Of a DNA stretch of 33,176 bases, positions 22,903 through 32,868 are shown in pieces (the stretch's first letter is position 1; every line of letters starts with the position of its first letter). This DNA comes from Echinostoma caproni (Eukaryota > Platyhelminthes > Trematoda > Plagiorchiida > Echinostomatidae): contig UZAN01042400.1 of the NCBI GenBank assembly GCA_900618425.1, forward strand, positions 14,383-47,558, given 5' to 3'. The translations under genes were made by a program, and so were the position numbers. Below the pieces are notes generated by a model. The model saw only the letters and a program-made list of their open reading frames with translations. It searched no databases and was not told the origin of the DNA.

Positions 22903-23284
22903 ACGCGCTTCAGACGGCGATCAGAATTCCAAAGCGAGTTATGCGAGCGAGCACATTTACGCCCATCCTTCTAGCCTTAAGCGTGACTCTGAGATCTATT
23001 CACGTGTGGGACACAAGCACAGCTACGGTCGACGTCCTCACTCCCACTTTGGTGCTTTAGCAACGGACCGGAACTCGTTATTGCACAGTACACGAAGTTT
23101 GTATCGATCCGAGGGTGCATCTCACCGATACCAGCATCGTCCGCGTTTGGTTCCCGATCGGTGGGGTTCAGTTCCGTTACCAAATCCGACACAATACGAT
23201 TCACTGATGCGTTCCAGTGCTCTCTCAATGCTCAGTCATAAGTCCCTGAGAGACTCAAAATATGTGCTTGAATCAAACGTGTGA
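22903..23284 (+). CDS. Terminal exon of an unidentified host gene; Ser/His/Tyr/Arg-rich tail ending ESNV
   Basis: The open frame ends at TGA 23282-23284. Two acceptors are possible: TAGCCTTTCCAG ending at 22902 (phase 2) and GCGCTTCAG ending at 22913 (phase 1). The second joins directly in frame to the exon ending at 11803; the first joins the candidate exon ending at 19656. The peptide begins GDQNSKASYASEHIYAHPSS and continues with KHSYGRRPHSHFGAL, SLLHSTRSLYRSEG, HRYQHRPRLVPDRW and SHKSLRDSKYVLESNV. The composition (Ser, His, Arg, Tyr; no hydrophobic segments) mirrors the exon at 11300, supporting one gene. The last four residues, ESNV, fit the class I PDZ-ligand pattern S/T-x-hydrophobic at the C-terminus. 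Function is unknown; by inference a cytoplasmic tail of a membrane or scaffold protein. Confidence 0.65.
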
Positions 23285-24934
23285 TAAGCAGTCCAAACAA
23301 TGTACGAAAGCGAAATATTTTCTTTCTTTCTTTAATGTTTTGTTGCATGGGGTCTGTCAGGAGTGCACATTACTGTTATCTCCAGTTTCAACGCTTCAAT
23401 TCCACGTATCTCAGGGCTCTCTTGAATAAGTCAAGAGGTGAATTGCACATACTGATGTAGAAAAGAAAGAATGATTTCACTCCGTTCTGTGCTTCCTCAT
23501 TGTTTCCTGCACTGACTTCCTCCGAATCTGAATAATGCTTATTCTCAGTGGATATTGTCACAAGTTTAAACACCTTCCTCAGTATGATGATAGACCTTTG
23601 AACTTGTTTCTATTCAAGTTCACCTTTCCGTACACACCGCTTTCCGTAGGAAATAATGAACACTCGACAAAATGAAGTTTTTTTTGACCAGATTTCTGCT
23701 GAACTGCTGAACAATCCATACACACACACACCTGTATCTTCACGGGATCGTGCAATTTTCCTTTCTGTCTCCCTCACACACAAATAAGGGCAAATCAGAG
23801 TTCTTCCACTGAAACTAGGGTTTTCGGCTCCAAACTTGTGAACAGTCTTTTTCGTGATTTTACATGAACATAAAATTCAATAAATTGTGGAAGAACAAAA
23901 CTGATGCTGCTGCTGATTCCAAATATCAATTGTTTTCCTTCACAATCTACAGCGATTATTCTTTGTTTGAGGTGTTGATCTTTCTTGATTGAAACTTCAC
24001 ACATGTGATCAACAACCCTGATCGGTCTAGAAAATTGCTTAAGTTTGAATAAGTTTGTTTAGTCAGATCATATAATCTACTCCGGGCTGAAGTGACGCAC
24101 TGATGATGGTAATACCAGAGTGAAAGTAGTCACAGTTTTGAGCAGGTGATTAAAAAACAGTGAGGCTTGTTGTTCAAAGATGCAAAAACTTTGCTGTATA
24201 AATATACGCGTGTGTACCAGTACTTTCGAGACCCCAAAATAGTCAGATTCTAGACACCACTTGTTGATATCTCCAATTTTAGAAAACGTAGACGAAATAT
24301 GTAATTGAAAGTTACAGATCTTCACCCTAGAATGATTGATAGCTTGAAAGCAGCAGTGATAAGACGGATTTTTCGACTTGGGCCAGTTTGATTAGGATTA
24401 CTTTGACGTCTGGGAGATACCGATGCACCGGTATATTGACATCAGTAGGAGAACTCATTCTAGCTTTTTCACACATTGTTATTTTATCACCCATTAGATG
24501 GGTTCATGGTTAATAGACCTGTTCATTGAAGGCAAAGTTTGGTATAAAAAATCCATGATGATATCTCTATTTACGTAATGCATACCATAAGTAGAATAAG
24601 TCCAAAATTGTACAAGCTAAAGCATACGCAAATTTTACGGGGTAATCAACAGTCCACGGCGAGTTTGAGCCTGTTTGTATTTGAATTAGGTGTGACGATT
24701 TGTCTGCCTCTGTGACTCCTATGAGTAATTCAGTGTGGTTTCAAGTGGCCACAGATCCAATCACGCCTGAAAGACCAGTGGATTTGTGTTTGACACAGCT
24801 TAGTCTATCAATGTCGGCTACATGTGCTACTGCCAGTTTAGTTCTTAAGGTCATCGATAAAGAAGGGAGCGTGCAATGACTGCAGTGATTGCTAAAGTCA
24901 TAGCGAAATTAGCTTACTTCGAATGACCATCAAC
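23285..24934. other. 3' flank of the host gene; no other gene seen
   Basis: Probable 3' UTR at the start, with a TTTC run at about 23319-23334 and (AC)6 near 23720. Short open frames on both strands have no motifs. Confidence 0.45.
23879..23884 (+). terminator. Possible polyadenylation signal
   Basis: AATAAA about 595 bp after the stop of the terminal exon, the first canonical hexamer I see downstream of it. Its use is not shown. Confidence 0.25.
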
Positions 24935-26540
24935 CTGTTAGCTTCCGTCATACTCCACCGCTGAACAAACTGGAGAGAGGGAAATTATCGGTGAACAGTA
25001 TGTCGAAATCCAGCCAGGTCGCTGTTGAGTCGGTCATATTTTCACTTTGAGCCATATGTTTGAGTTACATGATATACTTACACATCGAACAAACGCATTC
25101 GTCCTTAGTCTAAGATAGCGCCTGACTCAGTCCACCATGAAACCCTATCCGGTCGGCACTTTTACAAAGGAACCCATCCTAGTTAACCTTTTGAGGTCAC
25201 TATACTCGCACTCTGGTCGAGTAACTGTTTACGGTGAACTGGGCAGTTTCACAAAGAGATCTTTCTCCGCCGGTTATGTTCGATTTCATCAACCATACAC
25301 TTTTGAACAACGCCATCAGTGGTCTTTGAAATGTAGAGAACGAATAACTGTAGAAAAATTGGTTGGTGTATGAAAAATGCAAAAAATTTACTTCAAATTT
25401 AACGAGAGCATTTGCTTTTCTCGATATTCGCTTTGTATCTTCAATTGAATGTGATCAATTGTTTCTCCTAACTAAGTGTTTGTGTGGCGAATCATAGTAA
25501 CACAAAGTGATGATCGCACCCGCATCTAAGCTCCAGGTGGCATATGCTAGATACAATTTTCGGCTTAAGTTGGAATATCAATTACACTGGTCCATGGTAG
25601 GGTCAGTTTCGTCTAACATTCGTGAGACCTTGATTTCGAGCAATGGGAGACATCTGCTGACCGGGATAGAGGAGTTTGATCTTCGAAGTTGATGTGGTTT
25701 AGCACAATTGGATTAGAAATGGTGTGTTTGCAAGAAAGGCCTCCTTGTGCATGTGAGTGCTTTGGCTGAAAAATTATGATAAAAAAATAATACACTGGTT
25801 GCAACATATACTCTGCGTGCTTTCAGTCAGATACGGTGTGGCAATTCGCTTTAAGTTACTGTTCCATGTTTAATAAAGTTACGCGGGGATTAATACGTAA
25901 CTCAAATATGAGATACTGAAAAACATGCAGAGACAGTAAACCGCTTAGGGATCTCCGATTCGTTTTCTACTATTGCTGGTTTTGTTAATGCTCCGGTTCT
26001 TGTGTAAGCATAGCAGTACGAATATGCTCTCGGGAGGATATCTGGATATCACGATATCTGATCAGGAGTACGCAGACGACATTATGCTATTGAACATCCA
26101 TGTTTACATGAATAAGTTACATGAGTGTTAGGGTAGACATGTTCAGCAGGTCTTTTGTATCTTCAGAGAGTAAAATACTGCTATGGGTTCGGATATATCC
26201 ACATTCACTCTCACTGAGGGAGCAATATAGAGAAAACAGGCAACTTGACTTCTGGACTGTTACATCTCCTCTGGCGAAAGGATGATGGATGAACCGTCGA
26301 CCTAAATACGGAAGGCTCAGTTAGTGTTTTAAAACATGAGACATTTATGTCTATGTGGGGTCGAGTAAACGCCGCACTTTTCCGACCGATTCTTTTGTGT
26401 GACGCCGAGACTTGGCCATTACAGAAACAAGTGTGACGATTTATCGGTGTTTGAACACCAATGGCTACACAAAATTCAAAAGTACGTTCGATGGGAGTTC
26501 TTGCCATCCTTCTCATTGCTGTTGTAACGTTTACTGATAA
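24935..26540 (+). pseudogene. RTE-like (SR2-type) reverse transcriptase relic
   Basis: The pieces follow RTE-like RT order. LLASVILHR near 24940-24970 stands for the SK-E-R-L region. EQYVEIQPGRC and VGHIFTLSHMFEL near 24997-25063 match the QAGFRPGRGC and IFTLR block. LVNLLRSLYSHSGRVTVYGE (25179-25238) matches the conserved LKALYSHTSGRVRVYGEL. ISDQEYADDIMLLN around 26054-26092 carries the catalytic YADD. Near 26280-26500 come a RKAQLVF block, NMRHL, ETWPLQKQ and SVFEHQWLHKIQKYVRWE. Stops and frameshifts are frequent. The distance between the GRVTVYGE and YADD blocks (about 800 bp) is several times what the family needs, so there is an insertion or expansion about 25330-26020. The relic stops close to the point in the protein where the fragment at the left edge of the window starts. 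Confidence 0.85.
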
Positions 26541-27539
26541 GGTTGTCATATCTTTTGAACAGACGGTTTTATAACCGAACACAGTATATAAATTTCTCCA
26601 GTAAGCTCATCATTACTCCAGGAATCTATTGTTTGTTTAGTGTCAAAACTCTTCTTATTTTATCACTGTACCTATCTAAGCACTCTTCCATGAAGTCGTA
26701 ACGAGGAATTGATGTATTCGTGGCGTACATGTCACTTACTTGTATTGGTGTGTGTCTGCTGATGCGACCATTGGGCCTGAGTGGTTAGAAACCAAACGTA
26801 TATCGAGTATCTTATGTACATTTACCTTTTAGAGCTTTGAAAAGCCCTTTTACACGTGTCCACAAAGCGTTTAATTTGATCGTTTGATTGAAGGTGAAAT
26901 GTGGGACTCCGTACATGCTAAATTCCGATGGATTGACAGAAATTGGCAAATTCAATGAAAGAAAAATGATCGTGAAGTATTCTCATTGATGCCTGTGAAC
27001 AGAGTGAAAAGAAGAAAGCTATCTATCGAAAATTCTCTTCAGCATTTGCATATTTGAATATTTTCCAGTCACTGTTCAGAAAGGGACAAAGAGAAACTTC
27101 TACAGCTCAATCCAGCAACTCCTGGTAGACGGTGGACAAAAGAATTAAACCAGAGACTGAGTTCACACGTGTCTGCACACCTCCCACGTACCGAGTGAAA
27201 GGATTACGTAAGAACGCTCTGTTACCTACTGTAACCATAGAAAGTAGAATTATGAGACTGGATTTGTGCGAGCAACGTAACGTGGCTCAAGTTCTATCAT
27301 TACCAAACCCCTAAAAGCGATTGCACCATATTTCCCTATAAATATCTCCCCCATTTCATACCCCTTCCATTAACTGGTGTTTGTTTACAATTTGAAACTT
27401 GTTCTATTCGTTCTCAAGTAACACTGTTCACTTTATTTTTGACTCTGCTTTTCCCGATCCATTTCTTATGGCCTCATAGCTTGTTGTCATTTGAACACCT
27501 CGCACACACGTTCGTTCAATTCAATTGCCTACTGATTAA
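26541..27539. other. No secure gene
   Basis: One short exon candidate at 27069-27194 (listed separately). Otherwise nothing recognised; there is an AT/TC-rich stretch at about 27330-27480. Confidence 0.45.
27069..27194 (+). CDS. Weak exon candidate
   Basis: A strong acceptor (TTTGAATATTTTCCAG ending at 27068) is followed by 126 nt open in one frame, to a donor-like GA|GTGAAA at 27195; phase 2 at both ends. The peptide reads SERDKEKLLQLNPATPG then RRWTKELNQRLSSHV, hydrophilic and helix-like. It is too short to judge, and no partner exon can be named. Confidence 0.18.
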
Positions 27540-28530
27540 TCGAAGTGTATATGTATATGCATGAAGTGAACTGATCTACAGAGTTTTGGAAATCCCAAAT
27601 TGTACAAAAAGGTGTCCGAGGATAGTAAAGATGCTTGAAAGAGAAATGATTTTTCTGGGACATATTTCCGGCTATTTTGAGTAAGTATCATCCGGTACAA
27701 TAAAATGCATTAATTCAATGAACCAGACAAGTCTACGTTTCGTTCCTGCTGATGGTATTGACTAATTATGTAGCAGAACCTTAGTAAATCTTGTGGTTGC
27801 AATCGGGCTTTCTTTGCAACATCTCACGTGGCCATCAATTTGCTGGTCAATATTCAGCCAGTAGGCATAACTATGGGCTCGCGCTGTCATACGTGTAACA
27901 TTTGCATGATCACTATACAGCTGCTATAATGATCTTGATTGTAGCCGGTCAGACTGTATTAGCTCCAGATCGACCGTGTTATCGCCATTTATGGTCCGCT
28001 TGTGTCTGCGTGCATGGCAGCAGGTCCCGGTCACTTGGAGCCTTCCGTCTTACTCTCTTCACCTTTTCCAGCATAGATTCTCCTAGGATCGTCATTATCC
28101 TGATATCGCTTCCTCGAATAGGTTTTCCATCTTTGTTTATGTTGGGACCAACTACGGACTGATTCGATCACATCGAACGGTTCGTGTATTTGTGCTACAC
28201 TTTTACATATGCCCATGCGGAATGCAGTTATGGTAGTGGGTCACAAAACCAAGAAGCGAGTAGCATTCCTTTTTGTTTAAGTCCAGCCACTTGGATGATA
28301 GCTGACACTTCATGCAGGGGAACTGTACAATTAGTGGAAACGGTGATAATTTTTTAAACGCCATTCAAATCCAAATAGCTGGATCTTATTTATCACGTCG
28401 TTCAAATGTTTTAGATATTCCGATCTAGACTTCGGCTTGAAATTGTTACTATCCATATAGACCGACCCAAATGGGAGATCATTAAGTATAGTGTCAATTT
28501 CAATACAGAACACAGCGGCAAACTGTTGCA
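27540..28530 (-). pseudogene. Ty3/gypsy pol relic: reverse transcriptase end and integrase
   Basis: Reading the minus strand from right to left: IDTILNDLPFGSVYMDS near 28445-28502 matches the RT palm block ending in YxDD, here YMDS with one catalytic Asp changed. EYLKHLNDVINKIQLFGF near 28360-28415 matches the EEHL-HL-VF-RL-FG block. SLLGFVTHYHNCIPHGHM near 28208-28262 matches the FLG-NYY-RFIP block. NVTRMTARAHSYAYWLNIDQ near 27830-27890 and CCKE match the H2C2 integrase zinc finger. DDTYSK, PEICPRKII and VQFGISKTL near 27580-27690 match the core (DAYSKWPE, FG-P), then DQFTSC in a shifted frame. Only about 250 bp separate the RT and zinc-finger parts, too little for a full RNase H. Stops and frameshifts show a dead copy. 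It is in the opposite orientation to the integrase relic at 19945. Confidence 0.82.
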
Positions 28531-29074
28531 CAATTTGTTTTCTGGAAAAATTTCACTGTACCTGTCTGGGTATATACTACAATCGAAAAACATAATGTAA
28601 ATTTACAAGTAACAGTTACCGTGGATGAACTTTTGTAATGTATGGTGAAAGCTAGAGACAGCTTCCTTATCTACGGTTATTAGTTGTTTTAAACAATAAC
28701 ACCGATACGTAGATCTCTTTTGCGTGGTTAACAAGAACACTAATCTTGCCCATGTCGAGTCACAATTCAACGCAGCACACTTGTTAATTAAGTTCACAAC
28801 TGAATCACAAAGGAGTGATTGCCTTCCGTTTTTGTAAATTTATTGATGCAGAAGTTTTCGTGAGAGGTAAAGCAAGTGTGACATCTCTACATTTAGAAGC
28901 TTTGAGAGATAATTTGGAGCATAATGATCATAAGCTTAGGGTAGATAAATTGGTGAGAGATGGAAATTATCTTGGAATTGAGAAACAATGGTGAGATCAT
29001 CAACATTTAATAAGACCGTTTGGTTTGGTGAGTAGGTTTCGAATATACACATAGAAAAGAAAATGGGGATAGTA
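28531..29074. other. Unassigned sequence between two minus-strand retroelement relics
   Basis: The minus-strand stretch next to 28531 may be decayed upstream RT of the gypsy copy. The frame at 28603-28797 shows no motif. Nothing else is seen. Confidence 0.4.
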
Positions 29075-31330
29075 TTACTCATCGGGGTAGCCCAGAATTG
29101 ATTGGTGGCGAGTCAGAAGTTTTTCCAAGAAACTTCGTGAAGTGTGTTCTACCACTGAAATAATCTTGGAGTAAGGGACAATCCGGCACCATGGATTAGA
29201 AACAAAAGTCTTTCTCCTGTCAATTAAATGTATTACTGTAATCAAGGAAACGCAGACGAAATGCTGTGCCATGCCCGTCCGGAGATTGTAAAACTGAATT
29301 CTCCAAGTGAGCAAGTGCGTCTAAGGTAATAGGTTGTTTCCGTAAGCGAATTGTCTGTGATCTGATTGTATAGTGTCAGGAATAATGCTATTAAGCATCA
29401 CATTTGCAAAACTCTTTTGCGAAACGGAAAGGCAGGTGATTGGTTAAAATTTCCCGGCTTCCTTTTGGGGATTGGTGTGGTACATGAAGGTCCCCAAATG
29501 TCGGCAACAGTTGAAAATACCAGTAGGTAGCTGAGCCAGATGATACGTGTATTCCCTGTGTGTGACAGGATACAGTTCATCGGGACCGGAAGCTTGTGAT
29601 GTTTTGAGGCACATTATCAGTTCCCGCACCTGATTAAAATTGGCGTAAAAGACTTCATGACGATCAACCGATCGGAAATGTGATTCCAATATTTCCATTT
29701 GAGTTGGCGTGAAAGATATACCACTAAGTTCAGCTGCTGTGGATTTGGGGCCGCGTAGTCTGACTTTTGTTCCAGAGAGTTTTTTCATTGCACTCTATAT
29801 TTGCCTACAATTCCGATCACCAGGTAGGATTTCACTGTAGAGTTTACCAAGATTTTGAGTTTCTGTTTTGATCAATACTTATGTTTTTGTTCGACTATAG
29901 CTAGGTCATCATTTTTCCGTACCCGTTTCCTAATTATTTTAAAGGTCTTCGAAGTGGGGAAAGAAAATGTGGCAGGGCTGAGGCACATAAGAGCCATGGG
30001 GTAGCAGCGGTCAAAGCAGAAGTTCAGCGAGGTGTTCACACTCGACCGAGACACTTGGGGCAAAGAGCTGATCAAAATTTGTACGTAAGACTATTTCTCT
30101 CAGTGATGTCAAGTGGGTGGAGTCATACAGCCTATGAAAAATCTTCTGGCTGGATGTTCGTGTCAATGCACCATGATGTTTCTTTGAGTAAACTTTGACA
30201 AAACATGTATAATACAATGATCGGAGTTTTCCAGGGGGCTCCTCTTTGGATAGCAAACAAGTCAAGCACTTTTCGAAAACGAAAGGTCAAGTTGCACGTT
30301 TCCTCTTGTGGGGAAGTTTGCAAGATGGTGCAGCGAGAGAAAGAAGTCAAGGAATTAACATCAGTATAGATAACGATAAAAAGGGAGTGTACGGTGTATT
30401 TAGGAAGTTCGGATATGAATAAAGCATTAAACGTCTGTGTTAAATCCAAATGACCATCCAGGCCAACGTTGAGTGACGCGCAACCTCAGAAGCCGAGTCC
30501 AAGTTTTCTAGAGGTTTATTCGGCTCCAACAATAGCGAATAACTATGCGGTACTGTAAATATTAAGCGTCACAATTACATAAACAACACACCTCAAATCG
30601 TGGCGTTCCCAGGGGGTATGCCTGAACCGGCGAAATATACAATGCCAATCGAGAACCAAGATGCAAACGAGGGAGTTCACCACTCCGTCAAACGAACGGG
30701 CGATAAGTGAAATAACGGCAAAGTGCACATGGGACAGGGCGACACATGGGTGAGACTGAGGACCAATCCGGATAAGATTAGGCAACTCCATACGATAGTA
30801 ATAGGGTAGGGTGAGTCAGACCATATCAAGGTCAGAGACAACGGTCACGAGAAGGAGAGGGGGAAACAAGTGTGGTGGGCGAATGAAGAGATGGAACGGA
30901 CGAAAAGTGCATGTCCGATGATCGATAATACGTACGGGTCAGACAATGACACTGGAGGGAGAGTGACTAGACCGACTGTTGGGGTGGAACGTGTGGAGGG
31001 CGGCAAACAGATTCAACAGTCTGTGAATCAGAATTTGATGATGTTACGACTGAACTATGTCCGATAAGAAAAAGGGGTTAACATTCGACCGAAATACATG
31101 AGACGTCTTACGTTGTAGGTAGAGGTCATTTTCGTTAACTTACACCAAGAAGATGTAGTGTACATTATAAGACCACCACTGCCATTTCGTACTACACGTA
31201 TTCTGTCCAACTGGTGCATACCATAGAAATCGAGCTCAATCGCTGATGTCATGATGCTACCATGTTTCGCGCAGTATGTATACTTAATTATCTGCTTCAT
31301 TCTTATAAATTTCTTGAAGTTGCTCATCAC
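29075..31330 (-). pseudogene. CR1-like non-LTR retrotransposon relic: endonuclease and RT, interrupted by an insertion
   Basis: Reading the minus strand from right to left: an ETW motif near 31268 (shifted frame), then GMHQLDRIRVVRNGSGGLIM at about 31190-31240, match the APE endonuclease (ETW, R-DR, GGV-IY). After an interruption, ELPKYTVHSLFIVIY near 30365-30410 matches the next endonuclease strand. A linker with YDSTHLTSLREIVLRTNFDQ follows. At 29444-29788 are FTPTQMEILESHF and CLKTSQASGPDELYP, the RT finger block with its GPD. Then come a short IIPDTIQS and QFAYGNNLLP region and, near 29130-29150, SFLEKLLTRHQSI, the typical L-R-Q block. Stops and frameshifts abound. It is of the same general type as the relics at 7003-8915 and 31818-32757. 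Confidence 0.8.
30438..31083 (-). mobile_element. Probable solo LTR (646 bp) inserted in the CR1-like endonuclease
   Basis: The two halves of the endonuclease are split by about 650 bp with no coding match. The segment is bounded by a perfect inverted hexamer, TGTTAA at 30438-30443 and TTAACA at 31078-31083, as expected for LTR ends. On the minus strand it starts TGTTAACC and ends TTTAACA, with AATAAA near 30514, about 70 bp from its 3' end. The flanks are not identical (minus strand CGAA against CAGA), so there is no clean target duplication, although a 4-bp duplication would keep the endonuclease frame. A direct ACGTCT at 30431-30436 and 31104-31109 offers another boundary. Strand skew is marked: the plus strand is purine-rich over about 30640-31070. 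Confidence 0.45.
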
Positions 31331-31817
31331 CCTTAATTGTGACCTTTACACACGAGAAGCAAAACAATGGATATAGACATTTCTCGGGGTTTAGTGTTGC
31401 GTGAACCCGCATGCCAGCATGTTCGGTGCTTCTGAGGTCTACTGGGCCTTAACGGTCTATTTTTAGCTTGATAACTGAACTGATAAAGAATGCTACTCTT
31501 GCGCGATGATGCAAAGTTTTAAACTCTTTGAATCATAAAGGCAATGAAAAATTTTTGATCCAAACAATTAAACCCAAATCGAAAACAAGGTTTTCCCGTA
31601 ACTAATTTAAATAAAGATGTCAGAAACATGGCTTTGCACTGTGTATGTGTGTATCCATGGTCATTTCGCTGCATCTGTGTACACGTGCACTTACTGCAGT
31701 CAAAGTGAGTTTTATATAGTCAGTGAGATAACTAACGTGAGATGAAGACATGATTGCCAATCACAAAGCGTAACACGACATAGTTACACAAAGAACGGGA
31801 GAGGGTAGGGGGTTTGA
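31331..31817. other. No gene recognised between head-to-head CR1-like relics
   Basis: Nothing recognised. The plus-strand CR1-like frame closes upstream with TGA at 31815-31817, so that copy is either 5'-truncated or frameshifted there. Confidence 0.45.
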
Positions 31818-31906
31818 GGGTATGAATGGCTAGAGCCTCGGCCAATTTCAGTAACTTTGTGTGTGTACCTGGGTGTCACCATCGACAGTTACCTTCGTTG
31901 GTCTAC

Positions 31907-31911
31907 ACATT
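31907..31911 (+). repeat. Target-site duplication, left copy (ACATT)
   Basis: Immediately precedes the TG of the solo LTR; identical to 32274-32278. Confidence 0.85.
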
Positions 31912-32273
31912 TGTGGTGATCCAGACTTCCGTGACCGCAATCCATGCACGACTAGGTACAGTTTCATGTCATCCAATCACCGTTCAGGAAGCTCGACCAA
32001 TAGTACACTGGGCGAACGTGACATCCGAGTTAGTACATATGATGCGTCGGCGCAAACGGGTACGTAATTGGACGACGGCCCTTCAACCAATCATATGAGA
32101 TATTTTCTTCTATAAAACATGCTCTAATTCTATCAATAAACATAAGCATTTACTGCTATCAATTCCTCGTGTATTTCATTGGTGTCCGCAGTTTGGTTTG
32201 GAGCCAATTCAGTTCTGAGTAGCACAGTACGGATTCTCGTATACCTAAATTCAATACTATTCTGATTACTACA
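31912..32273 (+). mobile_element. Solo LTR (362 bp) nested in the CR1-like RT
   Basis: It starts TGTGGTGATC and ends GATTACTACA, giving the TG...CA ends of LTRs with a near-perfect inverted hexamer (TGTGGT against ACTACA). TATAAAA is at 32111-32117 and AATAAA at 32135-32140, in the order and spacing of an LTR promoter and poly(A) signal on the plus strand. It is flanked by perfect 5-bp duplications, ACATT. Deleting the LTR and one duplication joins the two parts of the CR1-like frame without a shift, independent support for the boundaries. A solo LTR arises by recombination between the two LTRs of a complete element. A 5-bp duplication fits Ty3/gypsy or BEL/Pao; the internal region is absent, so the family is open. 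Confidence 0.85.
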
Positions 32274-32278
32274 ACATT
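32274..32278 (+). repeat. Target-site duplication, right copy (ACATT)
   Basis: Immediately follows the CA end of the solo LTR; identical to 31907-31911. Confidence 0.85.
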
Positions 32279-32868
32279 TCTACAACTGTATGGGGAAACT
32301 GAGACACCTATCTTTTCAGTTACGCAAACTCAGGCGATTCCGAACCCCACAGTCAGTCCTGTCATCTTTCGTTCATCAATGCGTTTTACCCATTCTACTG
32401 TATTGCTCCCCTGTAGTGTTTCCCGGTCTTTTAAAACAAGACTTCAAAACAATTCGCCGTGGTTTGGTGATAATCAGTAGTGCATCATTAATCCTAATCG
32501 ATTTGTTAATCACAGAACTCATTGATGGTCACATCAACTCTTGTTTTAAATTTGCTTAAAAGATTCTAGATGATCCTCTTCATCCACTACACTCTGATCT
32601 ATCGTCCTGTCGTTCCCATCCGCCCATAGGCTCCTCATTTCGACAGCTACCCTCTCCGGTTAACATTTATGAAAATTCCCCTGTACCCTACTTGGCCCAA
32701 CAACTTACCAAAAAGGAACAGGTCTCAAATGAACTGCGTCAAATGCTTTGTACATGAAACATATATCACCGACATTCTTTACCTTTTGTTTTTAGTAATA
32801 TTATTTCATTCTGCGAGACGAACAGTGTACATTTTTAACTGAAACGTAAGCATATATGCTTGCACAAG

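Larger units (their letters stand above)
31818..32757 (+). pseudogene. CR1-like non-LTR retrotransposon, C-terminal part of RT, interrupted by a solo LTR
   Basis: Before the insertion, 31866-31911 encodes YLGVTIDSYLRWSTH, the well-known K-LGV-ID-L-W-H block downstream of the RT active site. After it, from 32279, come LRHLSFQLRKLRRFRTP, LPILLYCSPVVFPGLLKQDF and IRRGLVIISSAS, the LLYCSP block of CR1-like elements, then KILDDPLHPLHSDL and PVPYLAQQLTKKE. The frame ends at TGA 32755-32757. The only in-frame stop in the post-insertion part is TAA at 32557-32559. This makes it the best-preserved element copy in the window. The clade call is from memory of the motifs; SR1/pido-type elements of schistosomes are the model I have in mind. 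Confidence 0.85.

Noticed and set aside
30870..31067. Plus-strand frame of 65 codons, Glu/Arg/Gly-rich
   Set aside because: It lies inside the LTR-like insertion and simply reflects the purine-rich strand.
31889..32059. A 171-nt plus-strand 'exon' with CAG acceptor and G|GTACGT donor, phase 1-1, Ser/Thr-rich peptide
   Set aside because: It starts in the CR1-like RT sequence and runs into the solo LTR; the target duplication and frame evidence explain the region better. It also shows how easily short splice-bounded frames arise by chance here.
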